NCBI GenBank assembly: GCA_963920525.1
Contig: OY986438.1
Span: 122,674,920-122,738,919 of the forward strand
Length of the DNA: 64,000 nt
From: Dichetophora obliterata
Taxonomy: Eukaryota; Arthropoda; Insecta; Diptera; Sciomyzidae
Direction: 5' to 3'
Shown: positions 32,361 through 44,093 of the stretch, piece by piece
Numbering within the stretch: the stretch's first letter is position 1
How the letters are laid out: the number at the start of each line of letters is the position of its first letter
Program-made: the position numbers and the translations under genes
Notes under the pieces: generated by a model
Told to the model about the DNA's origin: nothing
What the model saw: the letters and a program-made list of their open reading frames with translations, nothing else
The model's database searches: none

Positions 32361-34946
32361 CGGAAATTCTTTGTGAATAGCATTAAAATTTATAAAAAAA
32401 AAGATTTATTATTCTGAATAACGAAAAAGAATAATAAATCATTTTTTCAAAAATGAATGTGAATAAAAAATTTTATTTATAAATCAATTTTGCATTCATT
32501 GAATGCATTCTTATGTTGTTTATGGAACTTGAAAAACCACGTTTGTAAAGCATGTCATTGGGCTACTTAAAATGACCACACTTTTGGTTTTTAGAGATTT
32601 AATGTAAAACAACAAAAAAATATATAAAAACCACTCGGTAAAGTTTGGTATCAATACCACGGGGCTTTCTAGCTACACAGAAAACAACACAGAAAAAATT
32701 GTGAATACCCTCAATGTGTTTTGTTTTTTTTTGCTTTATAAATGAATTAGTTTACATTTTTTAGTTTCAAGTAATAAATAATAAAAAATTGTTTTCGAAA
32801 CGCTTTGAATGAAAAACTAATACAGGGATCCCGGGACACCTAAAAGAGTAAAGTTGTAAATAAAGAAAGGATTATTTTATCGATTAAAAGCAAAATAGCG
32901 TAACCTTAATTTACAACAGCAAACAAATTTTTATATGATATTTTAGTTATATTTCTTAGGAAAATTTTAAATGTATTTAAAATTTTCTTATATTGGAAAA
33001 CGAAACTTCATACAGAACATAAGCTTGAAAAATAATATATAACTATTCTGTACGTATATCTTAAAGTAAAATAATTTTACTTCTTTGAAAATATAACTAA
33101 CTACTCCTTAAAATAATTAAGTTTTTATAAAGAAAGAGGATATTTAAAGTAATTAAAAAAAATGTTACATGAGGAGTGATTGACATTGGTTGTAATATTA
33201 TCAATGAAAAATAATCAAATTGAATAGTCAAATTCACAGCAATTAAATGCATCTACGTGAAGTTAACACACTATCTCCTCTTCAACAAACCTCACAACTT
33301 AAAATGGGTCAATTATATACAACATTCTGCTATATATTCACCCAATATGTATATGCAACATATGTTCACACGATCATTATTCCTGCAATTGACTTTCAAT
33401 TGATTTCTATGCATTTTTCAACAGTTGAATGCGTTTCGCATATAAATAGGTGAATATGCCTGCTGCGAGTGCGAGTACCTAGATTACGTGACATCGATTT
33501 GATGACACAATTTAGAGAAATACCTAAATACGGTAGACATGCCAACCTGAATGCATATAAATATATATCTATACTATATAGTTTTATAGTATTTAAAAAC
33601 AAAATAGTATACAAGTAATTATAACACATAAAATAGGCAAGTCGGAGAAAAGAAAAACAATAGCATTAATTAAAATGCGGAAAAAAGGCAAAATTGTATT
33701 AGAAATGTTTGTACCATTTTGACTTAACGGTGGCAACATTAAAGCAAATGCTATAAGCATTTTGGTTAACCACAATCACACCAAAAACCACAGCAACAAC
33801 AACAAAATAACATAGTTGATAATTACAAAAATAATGATAATAATAATGAAAACAACATTAAGACGATTAACGCACCCACCTCATTGAAATTCGTAGATCA
33901 ACACCGAATTTGGTAGCCAATGCAAACATAAGAAAGTTTTTGTCCATTGCACTAAGTTTTTGTGTTGCCAACATTAACACGGTTGTGTGTAAACAGTGGA
34001 TAAAAGTGAAAAAGTGCAAATAAACAACAGCAGCAATTAAATTAGCGTTGTTGACTGCTGTTGTGTATTGTTGTTATCATCACTGTCGTTATTTTTGTCG
34101 TTGTTGTTGTTGTTGTTGTTGTTGTAAAACTATTAACGCATTTTTTACTTTGTATTTGCTTTTATTTAAGTTTCTTTTCCCCTGCACTTTTATACGCATT
34201 GCTTACTTTTTACCTTGCACTGTTTTAACTTTCCTGCTATAAAAATAGAAACTTATCCCATCCTCTTGTTTGTTTTTTTTTTTTTTTTTTTGTAATGATG
34301 CCACTGTTTCTGATTATGTTGGGCATATAAATTATTTTTATTATGAGTTTCCATTTGTTTGTAACACAAAAGAGGAAAAAATCTTCTGCTGTTTATAAAA
34401 GCTTTTCCGTCTGCTTTTTTCACTTCTTCTACTTCATTGTTGCTTGTTTCTATTACAACTACGTTGTTAATGTTTTGGTGTCAACATTGGTGAGCTTTCA
34501 TTGTCGTGATCATCGCCATCAAATACAGCCAATTTCATCAATGACTATTAGTGTTGAGTGGATTGTGCCTGATGTGAATAGGCCAGGCAGAGACCTCGTT
34601 AGGCTCACGCTGTTCGCGTTTTATCATTTTTATTAAGACTTTCTTACCTTTAAAGAGAATGTTGAAAGCATTTGATCGCTTAGATGGAAAAAAATTATTG
34701 ATAAATTGTCAAGCAGTGCAGTCGAAGATAATGAGAGAGAAATTTTTCATAGGCTTTTAAATAATGGCAAATTTGTCGGAGTAAGTTATTATATTGGCCA
34801 GACTTTAAGGAATGAAGTCTATTTATATTTTGTCAAAATGTTGAGGGAGCTTAAAGTTTTCCAAATATTTATTTATAAAATTAAATTCAAAAACCCAAAA
34901 TCGTTTACTTTGAAAGTTGTTTAATGTTTAATGATAAACTAAAAGC
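32361..34946. other. Stretch without recognised gene
   Basis: Holds a (GTT)n microsatellite at about 34096-34126 and a run of about 19 T at 34273-34291, plus ACAACAACA words near 33785-33805. The ORFs at 33247-33453, 34343-34636 and 34706-34924 show no domain. Composition is less AT-biased at 34500-34640, where a host untranslated region or exon cannot be excluded, but no splice-bounded frame was found. Confidence 0.35.
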
Positions 34947-36345
34947 TTGTCAGATCAAGTAAAATACCTGGGGCTTATACTGGAAGCCCAATCTGCTCGA
35001 GAGAGCCAAAAAAGCGAATATTCCCCTGTACTCCTGCAAAATGCGGTGGGTAGCAAATGGGATTTACAACCAAGTGTTACTCACTGGCTATATACAGTAG
35101 TTGTAAGGCCAATTTTGCTTTATGGTGCTATTGTCTCGTGGCAAGCACTCGAAAAACAGACTCACCTAAATCTTCTCCGTAAAGTTCAAAGACCAGCGGA
35201 ACTGTGCATCAGTGGAGCCCTAAGAACCACTCCGACAGACACATTAGAAACAATGTCCATCTAACACCACTTGATATCCTAGCTAAACTGATGGCCGCTA
35301 ATACAGCCATCCGCCTAGAAGCCACCTTCCAGTGGAAAGAAGTTACACTAGGACATTCTTGCATTAGAAAAGTTCTCCCTCCCATACCTAGGTCCATTGA
35401 CTACATCACATAAAAAATATACTTTGAAAGGAAGTTCGATGTATCCACTCCCTCTCGAGAAGAGTGGGAACTAGGAAACCGTTCACCTCACAATATCATT
35501 GAGATCTTTACTGATGGATCAAAACTAGATGGCAAAGTAGGTGGTGGAGTCTACTCAGAAGCATTAAGCATTAATTTAGCCTTCAGGCTCCCTGACCATT
35601 GCAGTGTATTTCAAGCTGAAATCGCTGCTATACATGAAGCGTTAACTTGGCTTCAGGTAAATGAAATATCTTCCATGGATATTTGCATACTTTCTGACAG
35701 GCAAGCCGCTTTTAAAGCCCTAGGAACTGTTGAAATAACATCTGAAACAGTTCTAAACTGCCGCAGATCTCTAAACGAGATGGCAGAGCAGCTTAAAATC
35801 CTTCTATGCTAGATTCCTGGACATAAGGATTTTCTAGGCAACTGCAGAGCAGATGAACTCGCTCGTACAGGTACTACCAAACAACTATCTTTAGACAAGG
35901 CAAGCCTTGATACTCCTATGACCACAAGTAAACTCCTTACACATGAGTTATCCTGCATCAAAACCAACAACAGATGGTCAGTAGGAAACACGTGTAATAT
36001 AACACGGCAAATCTGGCCTAAACTCAATCTTAAGCGTTCAAAAGAACTCATTTCTCTCAGTAGAGACTATATTAACACCATGGTAGGAATCCTTACAGGG
36101 CACTGCCTTATTGGCAGACACGCTCAAAGATTAAACATACCCCACAATGACTTTGGTAGAAGTTGTAGAGATGAGGAGGAGAAAGAATCAACAGTACATT
36201 TCTTCTGCACTTGCCCAGCGCTGGCTCAAAAATGCTTCCTCTACTTAGGCTACTAGTTCTTCAATGAACTCGACGAACTCTCGGAATTTGCGATTTACCG
36301 AATCCTAGGCTTAGTAAAAAGCTCAAACTGGTTTAAATAGAGATA
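34947..36345 (+). pseudogene. LINE ORF2 C-terminal half with RNase H domain (I/LOA-like)
   Basis: The plus-strand sequence begins in the RT thumb (QVKYLGLIL), followed by two compensating frameshifts. It continues with VVRPILLYGAIVSW and NLLRKVQRPAELCISGALRT. After a shift near 35415 a long open frame carries RNase H: the catalytic residues appear in IFTDGSK (Asp), FQAEIAAI (Glu), CILSDRQA (Asp) and the CRADELA (Asp) helix. A TAG at 35810-35812 replaces what should be tryptophan before IPGH. The last part has HCLIGRHAQR and FFCTCPA, a CCHC-like finger, with another TAG at 36256. LINEs with RNase H belong to the I, LOA, R1-related or Outcast groups; I favour LOA-like. ORF1, endonuclease and RT palm are absent. 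Confidence 0.85.
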
Positions 36346-38611
36346 GATTCATTGATTTAAAGAACTAAAGTGTTTAATGATGGCATTTTTTAGCTGGTTT
36401 GTCCAGTTATTTGTTTAAGACAGCAAGGTACTACTTTCCAAAGTCTAATGGCGTTTTCGTTTTACGAAAAAAGTTGCATATTTTCTGCCCTCTTTCTGCC
36501 ATCTTTGAGAAATCTGAATTTTTTCTTCTTTTGAGGTCAACATTTTCGAGAAAAGAACACGGTTAAATTTTAGAAGTCACTATTTTTATTCTCAAGTCGG
36601 CAGAATTTCCAAAAAGGGCAAAAAAAATATTGCATTTTTTTGAGAAAAAAAAAATGCCATAATAGTGCTGACAAAAAGAATCCTTTTCTGTTGAGATAGT
36701 GATTTCTTTACACAACAAGGTTATGTGCTATTTTGGCTTTTCAATTAACACTTCTTTCAAATTCACAATTTATAAATTTACAAAACTTCTAATTGTAGTC
36801 GTTAGACATACTCATACACTTTTTAGAAATATTTTTGTAGAACATTTCAACCAACGAATGTCCTTTTTGGTGCATTTGTATGCAGTTTTCAAAGATGTAA
36901 TAAGCACCCTTTAAAGAAGACGTAGAATTTTTAATTTTTTTTTAAGAATGTTCCAAAAAAAATTACACTATTTGGCGTTTTGAACAAACTTAGCTTATAA
37001 CTTAGAGGTCGTCCATAAACTACGTAACCGATTTTCAGTTTGCCCCAAATAAGGGCAAGTTGTTAGACCTGAATTCCTTTTTAAAAATATTTTTTTTTCA
37101 AAAATCAACAAACTTTTTCATATCTTGATTTTTAATATCGTAAATAAATGGAAGGGCAATAAGAAATTTCAGTTGTAATCTGAAAAAGGTCAAAATGATT
37201 CAAAATAAATTTATCAGGAGAGCTGGGGGCTATCCCCTGCAAATCTCGAAATTTTAAAAAGTAAACTCTACTGAATATTTGGACCTGATTGATGTTAGTA
37301 AGTAGTCAAAACGTCTTTACACACAAATGTATAATAAACGTAAACAATAGTAAAAATTAATCATGGTTTAAGGAAGCTAATAATTGCTTCAATTATTGAT
37401 ACCGTAAACGAAGCTTTAAACAAAACCCTGAACATTTGTGAAAGCAACTCGAAATGGATTTCTTAGCGAACCACAGACGAAGCAACTATTAGAAAACTTG
37501 TTTCAATTAAATGATCTTAGCTTTGTAATTAAATTGTAGTTTCAAAGTTACTCTTGTAGATCAAAAAATTTAATGCTGTGCTAGAGTTCACTTTTCACTT
37601 AATTTCATTATCAATAGCAAACAAGTAAGGTTATGCTTTCAAGAAACTCGAGGCAAAACCAATAGTGATCAAGGTTAAGCAAGGTTATACAATGATCGTT
37701 TAAGATTCATAAGAAAAAATAAAATTATAACTAAACAAAACTTTAAAAATTACACAACTTTTTTTGAAACCACAATATCTAAGGAAAAAAAGTTAATATC
37801 AATGTCAAGTAAAAATTTGCTTCAAATGTTTTTGTCTAACATACGAGCGTTATGTCATTGCAAAAAAATTAGCAGCTTAAAAACTTAACAACAATAACAG
37901 CAACACTTGAGTAATTTAAGTGCAAGATTGTTCAAATCACTTTAAAACAAAAAAAAAAATAAAAAAAGATATATTCCAACGCGTTCTTGATTTCTTTGTT
38001 ATTAGTTGCTGACTTCCGCAACATCTTCTTGACTGGCATGAATTGAACACAATTAGTTGTTGGCTTAAACATAGCTATTGTTCTTAATTGTTCAATGTTG
38101 ATGAGGCGCTGAAAATAGTTTTCCAAAAAAAAAAAAAAAAACCAATTAAATCTGCATGCTTTTAATATTAATTTTTCTATTATTTAACAAACAATGTGTT
38201 AGTAACAGTAATTTTATTTCATCACCAAGCTGTTAGAGGCTTTGTTTTCGCATCAAGCAGCTTGTGACTGTGCTTTCGTTGTTGTTTTTGTTGTCTTGAT
38301 TGTGCTAAATAAAAATTTTCTGTTTAGTTCTTCCTTATAATTGACTCATGGCAAGAGTATATTAAGAAAATTATTGATATTTTATTTCTAACCAATCAAA
38401 GCTATACACATTGGATTACAGTTAAAAAAATCTTTGGTAATAGTGCCTCATAATTTCAGTGAAGGTATTTTTTTGATGATTCAAGGAAAATTATTGGTAT
38501 CTCAGAAATATTTAACTAAAAAATTATGTTTGTTTTAATTTTATGCTGCTAAAAACTGCTATAAAACCGTTAATTGGCATTGAAATTTTTAAAGAAAATA
38601 ATTTATCTAAC
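36346..38611. other. AT-rich stretch, only a solitary transposon end recognised
   Basis: Apart from the end at 37006-37040 no element, RNA gene or domain-bearing ORF is visible. The ORF at 36699-36914 is unremarkable. Poly-A and AT tracts lie at 37951-37965 and 38127-38141. Confidence 0.35.
37006..37040 (+). mobile_element. Solitary end of the 24-bp-TIR transposon
   Basis: GAGGTCGTCCATAAACTACG followed by TAACCGATTTTC matches the left end and adjacent bases of the element at 10415-11388. No partner end was found within 2 kb, so this is a decayed or truncated copy. Confidence 0.7.
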
Positions 38612-38860
38612 TTAACCCTTAAAAGCCGGACTTTTTTCGATGAAAAAATATATTTGGTAGACTTTTACATCTTGAACAATGTTTGTTCCACGATTTTGCC
38701 CAATTTTTAGTTTTGGACATTTAAGGGGTGGTTTTATGGGTTGGTTCATGGGTTTAAAACAAAGTAGTTTATCGCATTTAATGCAATATACATTTGTTCG
38801 TGAAGTGCACTCTGGGTTCTTGCACAGTGGTTTTCCTGTTGAATTTTACTTACGGAAGAG
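38612..38860 (-). pseudogene. piggyBac 3' end with cysteine-rich domain remnant
   Basis: The minus-strand frame reads GKPLCKNPECTSRTNVYC then IKCDKLLCFKPMNQ, a C-x4-C...C-x2-C-x4-C spacing that fits the C-terminal cysteine-rich DNA-binding domain of piggyBac transposases, which typically closes with LC...CF. Downstream on that strand the sequence reaches TTAACCCTTAAAAGCCGG read on the plus strand (38612), the expected TTAA + CCC terminus. Upstream coding sequence is not recognisable and the opposite end was not found. The overlapping plus-strand 103-codon ORF is a shadow. Confidence 0.6.
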
Positions 38861-39269
38861 ACTGACGCTTTTTAAATGTGCCCGAAAAGATAGAAAAAAA
38901 AGTTACAACAACCACATAGCTCTGCTTTTTTCACTTTCGTATTCTACTCTCCCACTGCAACGGTGCCCAGTAGAAAAAGCAAGGAGTTAAAAGCAATTAC
39001 GGAAGTACTTCTAATGAAAGTAGAGGGCCTTACTATGGCAAAACTAGAAATGGTAGTGTTAGGGCGGAGGGCCGGAGACCTAAACTGTCAAATTGAAGTT
39101 GACAACTCATACAAAATCTGCAGCCAATGATAATGCAATGAGAAAGCAAAAATTGGCAAAAATAGCAAAATAGCTGAGTTTAATAGTCACTAAGATTTGA
39201 TAGTCACTATGGTCACTAAGAATGCTAACCCTGCATTAGGGTCAGCCCTGACACTACCTTGTCTAGTTA

Positions 39270-40060
39270 CAAAGGGTGATCCAATACGAGGTCAATTTTT
39301 CAACTGGGTTGTTTTGACAGCTGTTATGTGTCAAATGACTTGTCCAATATGACGTTTGTTTTCAGTATTCAATACAACTCAATCATGAATAGACTTACTC
39401 CTCAACAACGTTTATTAATTGTGGAAACTTACTACCATTATCAGTCATCAGTTAGAGAATGTTATAGAGTTCTTCAACATCAATTTGGTCGTTATGTCCA
39501 AACTAAGGACTGGAGTCCAAACCATCAAACCATCGCAAAATTTCGAACCAATTTTACAGTATTGAACCTGAAATGTTAACTAAATTTCATGTTAACATTT
39601 GCCAACATGAATCTTCAGGTCTGATTACCACATGCCAATCAGGAAAATCTTACCTGTTTTTGTGGTTTAATGAAACTGACTAATGTTTTTATCTTAACCA
39701 GCATTTGTGGTTTAATCGAATTGAATAAGGTTTATTTATGCTAGGTTTACGTTTTTACCTTAATCATATATGTACATGCAAACTTTGACATTGTTCAACA
39801 ATAACATCACAAGAAGCAAAGTTAACTGCATGTTTAGTGGTGCGAGACACAGTAAGCAAAACATTTTTCCATACCAAAAAATATTGTTGCTAATTTCTTC
39901 CATGACGTTCAGCGTTCGTTTCGTTTTACATAAACCAGCAGTAAGATAAAACAACACCATTTTGGATTCAGCGGGGCCTTAAAGGAGAGCTAGAACAAAT
40001 GAAAATTGAAAATTTAAAGACAGGTTCATTTCACCTACCTTATCTCGAAGTACCCTTTGT
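39270..40060 (+). mobile_element. Possible Tc1/mariner-like relic
   Basis: TA then CAAAGGGTGATCC at 39268, and ACCCTTTG..TA at 40052-40062, form short inverted ends of about 8-9 bp flanked by TA. The transposase N-terminus at 39385 is correctly placed about 115 bp inside. The right boundary is weak; the left end and the ORF are the solid part. Confidence 0.45.
39385..39579 (+). pseudogene. Tc1/mariner-like transposase N-terminal fragment
   Basis: MNRLTPQQRLLIVETYYHYQ followed by SVRECYRVLQHQFG is the DUF4817-type helix-turn-helix that opens a group of insect Tc1/mariner transposases; compare MERYTNEQRILIVKLFYQNG of the element at 30-31 kb. NHQTIAKFRTNF matches the TIxxLxxKF segment that follows. 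The frame then ends and no catalytic region is recognised to 40060, so the gene is an internal-deletion remnant. Confidence 0.65.
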
Positions 40061-40503
40061 TACAAATTCTGCATCATTAGAGTAGAATTTTGCAGATGAC
40101 AGTTTGTTTTTTTTTTCGCTATAAGCCTACCATGTTCCATGTTTTCTGCTATTTTCTACATGTATTTCTGTAAACCAGATCCGTCAAACTAAAGTGACGT
40201 GGATCAGGCTAATACGATGTGGTTGACTCTCCTAACCAAATTCTTCAGGTAAAAATAACCTGAAACAGGTACGAGTATTTTTCCCTGAGTGCACCAACTT
40301 GATTATTTCCTTAGTAATTTTCTATATAAAACGAGCCACAATGCAAGGCATTGCACTCTCGCTTCTAAAAAAAAGCCTTATAGAAGTTGTTCCCTCCAAG
40401 GGCTTCTGGAGCCCTTATAAGAATAATGCGTTGCAAAGAACAGCACCAAAAAAAAAAACTTACATTCAAGCACTTCTATAAAAACTTCCTTACAAGTTCT
40501 TAC

Positions 40504-40535
40504 GATCACAAATGACCGAGAACTGGACCTACGTG
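40504..40535 (-). mobile_element. SINE copy 2, 3' part (separated by LINE insertion)
   Basis: The reverse complement CACGTAGGTCCAGTTCTCGG then TCATTTGTGATC continues exactly where the SINE part at 42678-42888 stops (..GGCATAAAA). In the uninterrupted copies these two sequences are adjacent. Beyond 40504 the tail has diverged. Confidence 0.8.
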
Positions 40536-42677
40536 TTTTTTTTTTTTTTTAGACTGAACCAACGCTCAGGGGATGCCCCCTATAAATGCATAAGCATTGT
40601 GTTGATTCGGAAGTTGGGTGATAGTTAGTTGGAGGGTGAATAGATGGAGTAGTGTCGGTGAAGATTTGTTTTGAATTTGCACAGCTCAAAACTGCCGGGA
40701 AACACGCTCACAGGGAGACTATTCCACAACTTAACCGCGCGACTAAAGAACGAATTATCGCGGTAATATGAGGTTCTATAAGGCATCGATGCAATGGTAA
40801 AGGGGTGGGCTTGGACAGTTGCCCGAGTGGATCTGGGAAACACACGAGTTGGTGGCGTCAGGCCATATATCTCCCTTGAACACTTCCCATGGTAATACCT
40901 ACACAGAAGACTTAGGCAACCTACATTTCGTCGATGCTCAAGAGAGTTGAGAGAGGATGAAATACTTTCATCTCCTATCAAATATATCGCACGACGTTGA
41001 ATTCGGTCCAGAAGCTCCAAATAAGATCTTGAAGCCCCTGCCCAAATGTGCGAATTGTACTCCATTTTCGGCCTAATATATGAGGTGTAGATCATGTGAA
41101 GATCAGCTGAAGTGAAATATTTTTTGCACCGTTTTAGAAAACCTAGGCACTTGCCCGCTTCTTTCGACACATCGAAAATATGATCATTCCAACGAAGATC
41201 ACATTGGATCGATATGCCCAGAACGTCAAGAGCGGCTGATTCCACAAGATCCACACCATTCATATTGAGGGGAGCTAAAGGGCAATCCATCCGCTTGTGG
41301 GTTAACAGACAACACTGGGTCTTTCTTGCATTGAACTCTACACTATTAGCAAGACCCCACTCGGAGATTTTTTGTAGATCATTAAGGAGTGTGTCATTCA
41401 TAGTTTGCCTTTTTCTCTCAATCTCCATAGAGCTTGGGCGTTTTTTGAATGAATATGAATGACAAATGCTGCTGTCGCAAACGAATGAATTGGGTTATGC
41501 GTCAACAACAGAAGGTCGTTGATAAAAACCAGAAACAAGGTTGGCGATAGAACTGAACCCTGCGGTACTCCTGCGTTGATGGCGTGCTTCTCGGACGAAA
41601 TACCGTCAACTACGACTCGAATCGTTCTGTCCTTGAGAAAACACGTGATCCATCGAGCAAAATTACCACCAAAACCATATGCAGCAAGTTTTGACACGAG
41701 CGCTTTATGCCACACTCGTTCGAACGCTTTTGAAATATCCAGAGCAACAACCCTGCTCTCGCCGAAAAAGTGAACGCATTTATTCCATTCTTCGGTTAAG
41801 AACGCCATAAGATCACCAGTAGAGCGAGCCCTACGGAAACCATATTGACGGTCACTGAGCAGTTGGTTGTGCTCCAGATAGTTCACAACGTTGAAGTTTA
41901 TTACGCTCTCCATAACTTTGGAAAGCGTAGAGCATATCGCAATGGGTCGGTAGTTTGCAGGGTTCGTGGCATCACCCTTTTTAGGTACCGGCTGGACATT
42001 TGCCACCTTCCAACAAGATGGAAATATTCCTGTTCTGTAGGAGATGTTGAAAAGGTTGCGCAAAGGCCGAGCCAGCGAAGAAGCACACATTTTAAGCACA
42101 ATTGGCGGTATGCCATCAGGACCAGAGGCTTTGTTAACGTTGAGATTTGTAAGGACCCTTTTAACTGCTCTCGTTCGAAAGTATATCTCCTGCATTGCAG
42201 AAGATCCACCCTCAACAAAGGGCAGTGGCTGATTGCTATCCGAGAGAGTGGAATTTTGTGCAAACAATCTAGCCAATAGGTTCGCTTTATCAGCCGAGTC
42301 AGTGAAGATTTGGTCATCTTTTAAAATAGCTGGAATCGATGACTATGTCTGGTTCTTAACTCTTTTAACAAATGAAAAACAATTTTTGCTCCCTTTGGGG
42401 CAGAGAAGAACCTGTTCTCGAATGCGAGCTTCGTGCAGTCTCATTAAACCATGAGTGGTCTTTTAGTTTAATGCTTTTCATCTTATTGGGGATGAAAGAC
42501 CGCATACCCAATAGAATAATTTCTTGTACCATGACAACCGCGGCATTCACATTTCTATCAGCGAAACATAATTTCTAATTGAAGCTGCGATAAAAATTAT
42601 TTAACGCAGTCAAATTTGCCTTTCCATAAAACCATGCAGTCCTCTTCGGGGCTTTAGGCGTAGAGGTGCTGGCCGAC
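40536..42677 (-). mobile_element. LINE (jockey/CR1-like), 5'-truncated, inserted in a SINE
   Basis: It begins, at its 3' end, with a T-run (40536-40550, poly-A on the minus strand) and ends at about 42677 where SINE sequence resumes. The insertion is about 2.14 kb and contains only the endonuclease-RT linker, reverse transcriptase and C-terminus; ORF1 and endonuclease are missing because of 5' truncation. There is no clear target-site duplication. A related fragment is at 1060-1178. Confidence 0.88.
40625..42550 (-). pseudogene. LINE reverse transcriptase (ORF2, partial), catalytic box destroyed
   Basis: In order on the minus strand: a linker with IPNKMKSIKLKDHSWFNE (about 42480), a shift, then the RT domain from 42276 with NVNKASGPDGIPPIVLK, PVPKKGDATNPANYRPIA, DRQYGFRRARSTGD, the first catalytic Asp in VVALDISKAFERVWHK, and INAGVPQGSVLSPTLFLV. 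Where F-A-D-D is expected the frame reads SFATAAFVIH: a small deletion removes the paired aspartates and shifts frame, and the correct reading resumes in the next frame (DSSICHSYS). The second ORF (41428-40625) has the thumb (DVLGISIQCDLRWNDHI), IYTSYIRPKMEYNSHIW, and the C-terminal KLWNSLPVSVFPGSF. The enzyme would be inactive. Plus-strand ORFs at 41214-42578 are shadows. Confidence 0.92.
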
Positions 42678-42888
42678 TTTTATGCCGACTTCGAACGGCT
42701 TATGTTCTCAAGAAGCTTTACATGGCAGTTTTTACTCTCTGAGGTTTGCCATTGTCTGCAGAGAGGTGACGACCGATCAAAATTATTTCAATTGAAAAAA
42801 CTTTCTGCCTGAGCTGGAATTGAACCCGGGCTACCGCGGTTCTTTAGCTTAGGGGCCACGCACTCTACCCACTAGGCTACGGCCGCAA
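42678..42888 (-). mobile_element. SINE copy 2, 5' part with tRNA head
   Basis: The reverse complement has GGCCGTAGCCTAGTGGGTAG (box A) and GGGTTCAATTCCAGCTC (box B), then the body through GTCGGCATAAAA, where the LINE is inserted. With 40504-40535 it makes up one SINE. Compared with the copy at 57925 it shows few substitutions. Confidence 0.88.
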
Positions 42889-43530
42889 CTACGATAGTGG
42901 TTATGTGCAATTAATTCAAAAAAACTTGCTTGCATCGAAATTAAATGATTGATTTAGTTTTTGCTTTTATTAATTTATTTATTTTTTTTTCAAACAAGGT
43001 TTGGTCTTTGATCTGAAAGGAAAGGGATAGATTTATTTAGAAGAATTGATTGGAACCATATGCGAATTATTGATTAGGTGAAACAACCGTGAAAGACAAT
43101 TTTAATTGCTTTTAACCGAGGCTACTGTTATGCCTTAACCTCAGCAAGCATTTCCAGTCCTTAGTTGTTCCTGCCCTTTAACTCCACATTTTCCACAATT
43201 TAGTTGTGGATTTTTAGTTTTCCATAATTCTTAAAGGTAGGTAAAAACAAAGAAAGTGACAAGAACTATGCCCGAACCCGAATTCGAACCAGGGACCTTC
43301 CACTAGACTACAAAGGCCGACATTTTATGGTTTCAAAAATAAAAATTGCAGTAAATAATATTGAACATTCAAATTCTCCCGTCACATATATACCTTGGGA
43401 ATTTTCTATAATTAAAAGAATAATTTAGAAAGTATGTGTTTGCTGTGTCATTAAGTTTGTGTTTAACAGCCATTGAAAGCAGACAACCTCGCAAATTTCG
43501 TGTTCTCATCAATTTATAATTTTTATTATA
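42889..43530. other. Short non-coding stretch with tRNA-like remnant
   Basis: AT-rich; contains the tRNA-like remnant at 43268-43322. Otherwise no signal. Confidence 0.4.
43268..43322 (-). repeat. tRNA-like remnant with both Pol III boxes
   Basis: The minus strand has TAGTCTAGTGG (perfect box A) and, only 8 bp later, GGTTCGAATTC (near-perfect box B), then GGGTTCGGGCATAG. Normal tRNAs need about 30 or more bases between the boxes, so the anticodon arm has been deleted. Likely a SINE head or tRNA pseudogene of a type different from the others here. Confidence 0.6.
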
Positions 43531-44007
43531 AAACCTTCACTAAGACCAACTCCAACTATACATTCTTCTGAACATGAGATTGCTGATGACATGGACATTT
43601 GTGGTATAACAGCCCCTCCACCTATTTTCACTACTACTTCGAATACAGCAAACATATCGATTTCTGCTCCTTTGCCCGTGCTGGCACCTCCACTTTCATT
43701 GCCAGTCATGTCTTCTGCCCAAACTGTTTCTCTTTCACTAACTCTGGCCGATTCCCAGGTTGTTCTTCTTAGTTCTCAGGTTTCTGTTCCACCTAAGCCA
43801 TTAATTACAATGCCACCAACTAAATCAATCTTTGTTTCTCGTTTAGCTGCGGATACATTAGAGTTTGATATAGATTTTTTCATTAAATCAAAGTTTAAGT
43901 GTTCCTTAAATCTTTCGGTTCATAAATTCAAATATTCAAATGTTAGATCGATTACTTCTTTTAGATTAACATTTCCTGAAAATTTATTAATTCTAAAGTT
44001 GATGTAA
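43531..44007 (+). pseudogene. LINE ORF1 fragment
   Basis: An open frame (ATG at 43591, open further upstream) has a proline/serine/threonine-rich first half (ITAPPPIFTTTSNT) and a second half with KSIFVSRLAADTLEFDIDFF then VRSITSFRLTFPE. The latter matches the C-terminal part of ORF1 in CR1/jockey-like LINEs (SxFVSRxxxxTxxxDIxxYI...SFRVTVP), which is expected to bind RNA. Frame is lost at 44007, but FWPPNT, expected next, follows in a shifted frame. It is directly upstream of the ORF2 remnant, so together they form one element. Confidence 0.65.
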
Positions 44008-44093
44008 ACTTTTGGCCACCAAACACGAATGGAATTTAAAAAAAAGAGCCCTGAATCTCATTCAATAAACGATTAATAAACCGCAAGTCTAAA

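Noticed and set aside
32168..32383. 71-codon minus-strand ORF rich in F/Y/S/L
   Set aside because: Translation of a GAATAA-type simple repeat.
34343..34636. 97-codon ORF as a secreted protein gene
   Set aside because: A hydrophobic start is visible, but the region is T-rich with simple repeats and no conserved domain or supporting structure.
41214..42578. Several plus-strand ORFs of 60-144 codons over the LINE
   Set aside because: They overlap the strongly supported minus-strand reverse transcriptase and have no domains; shadows.
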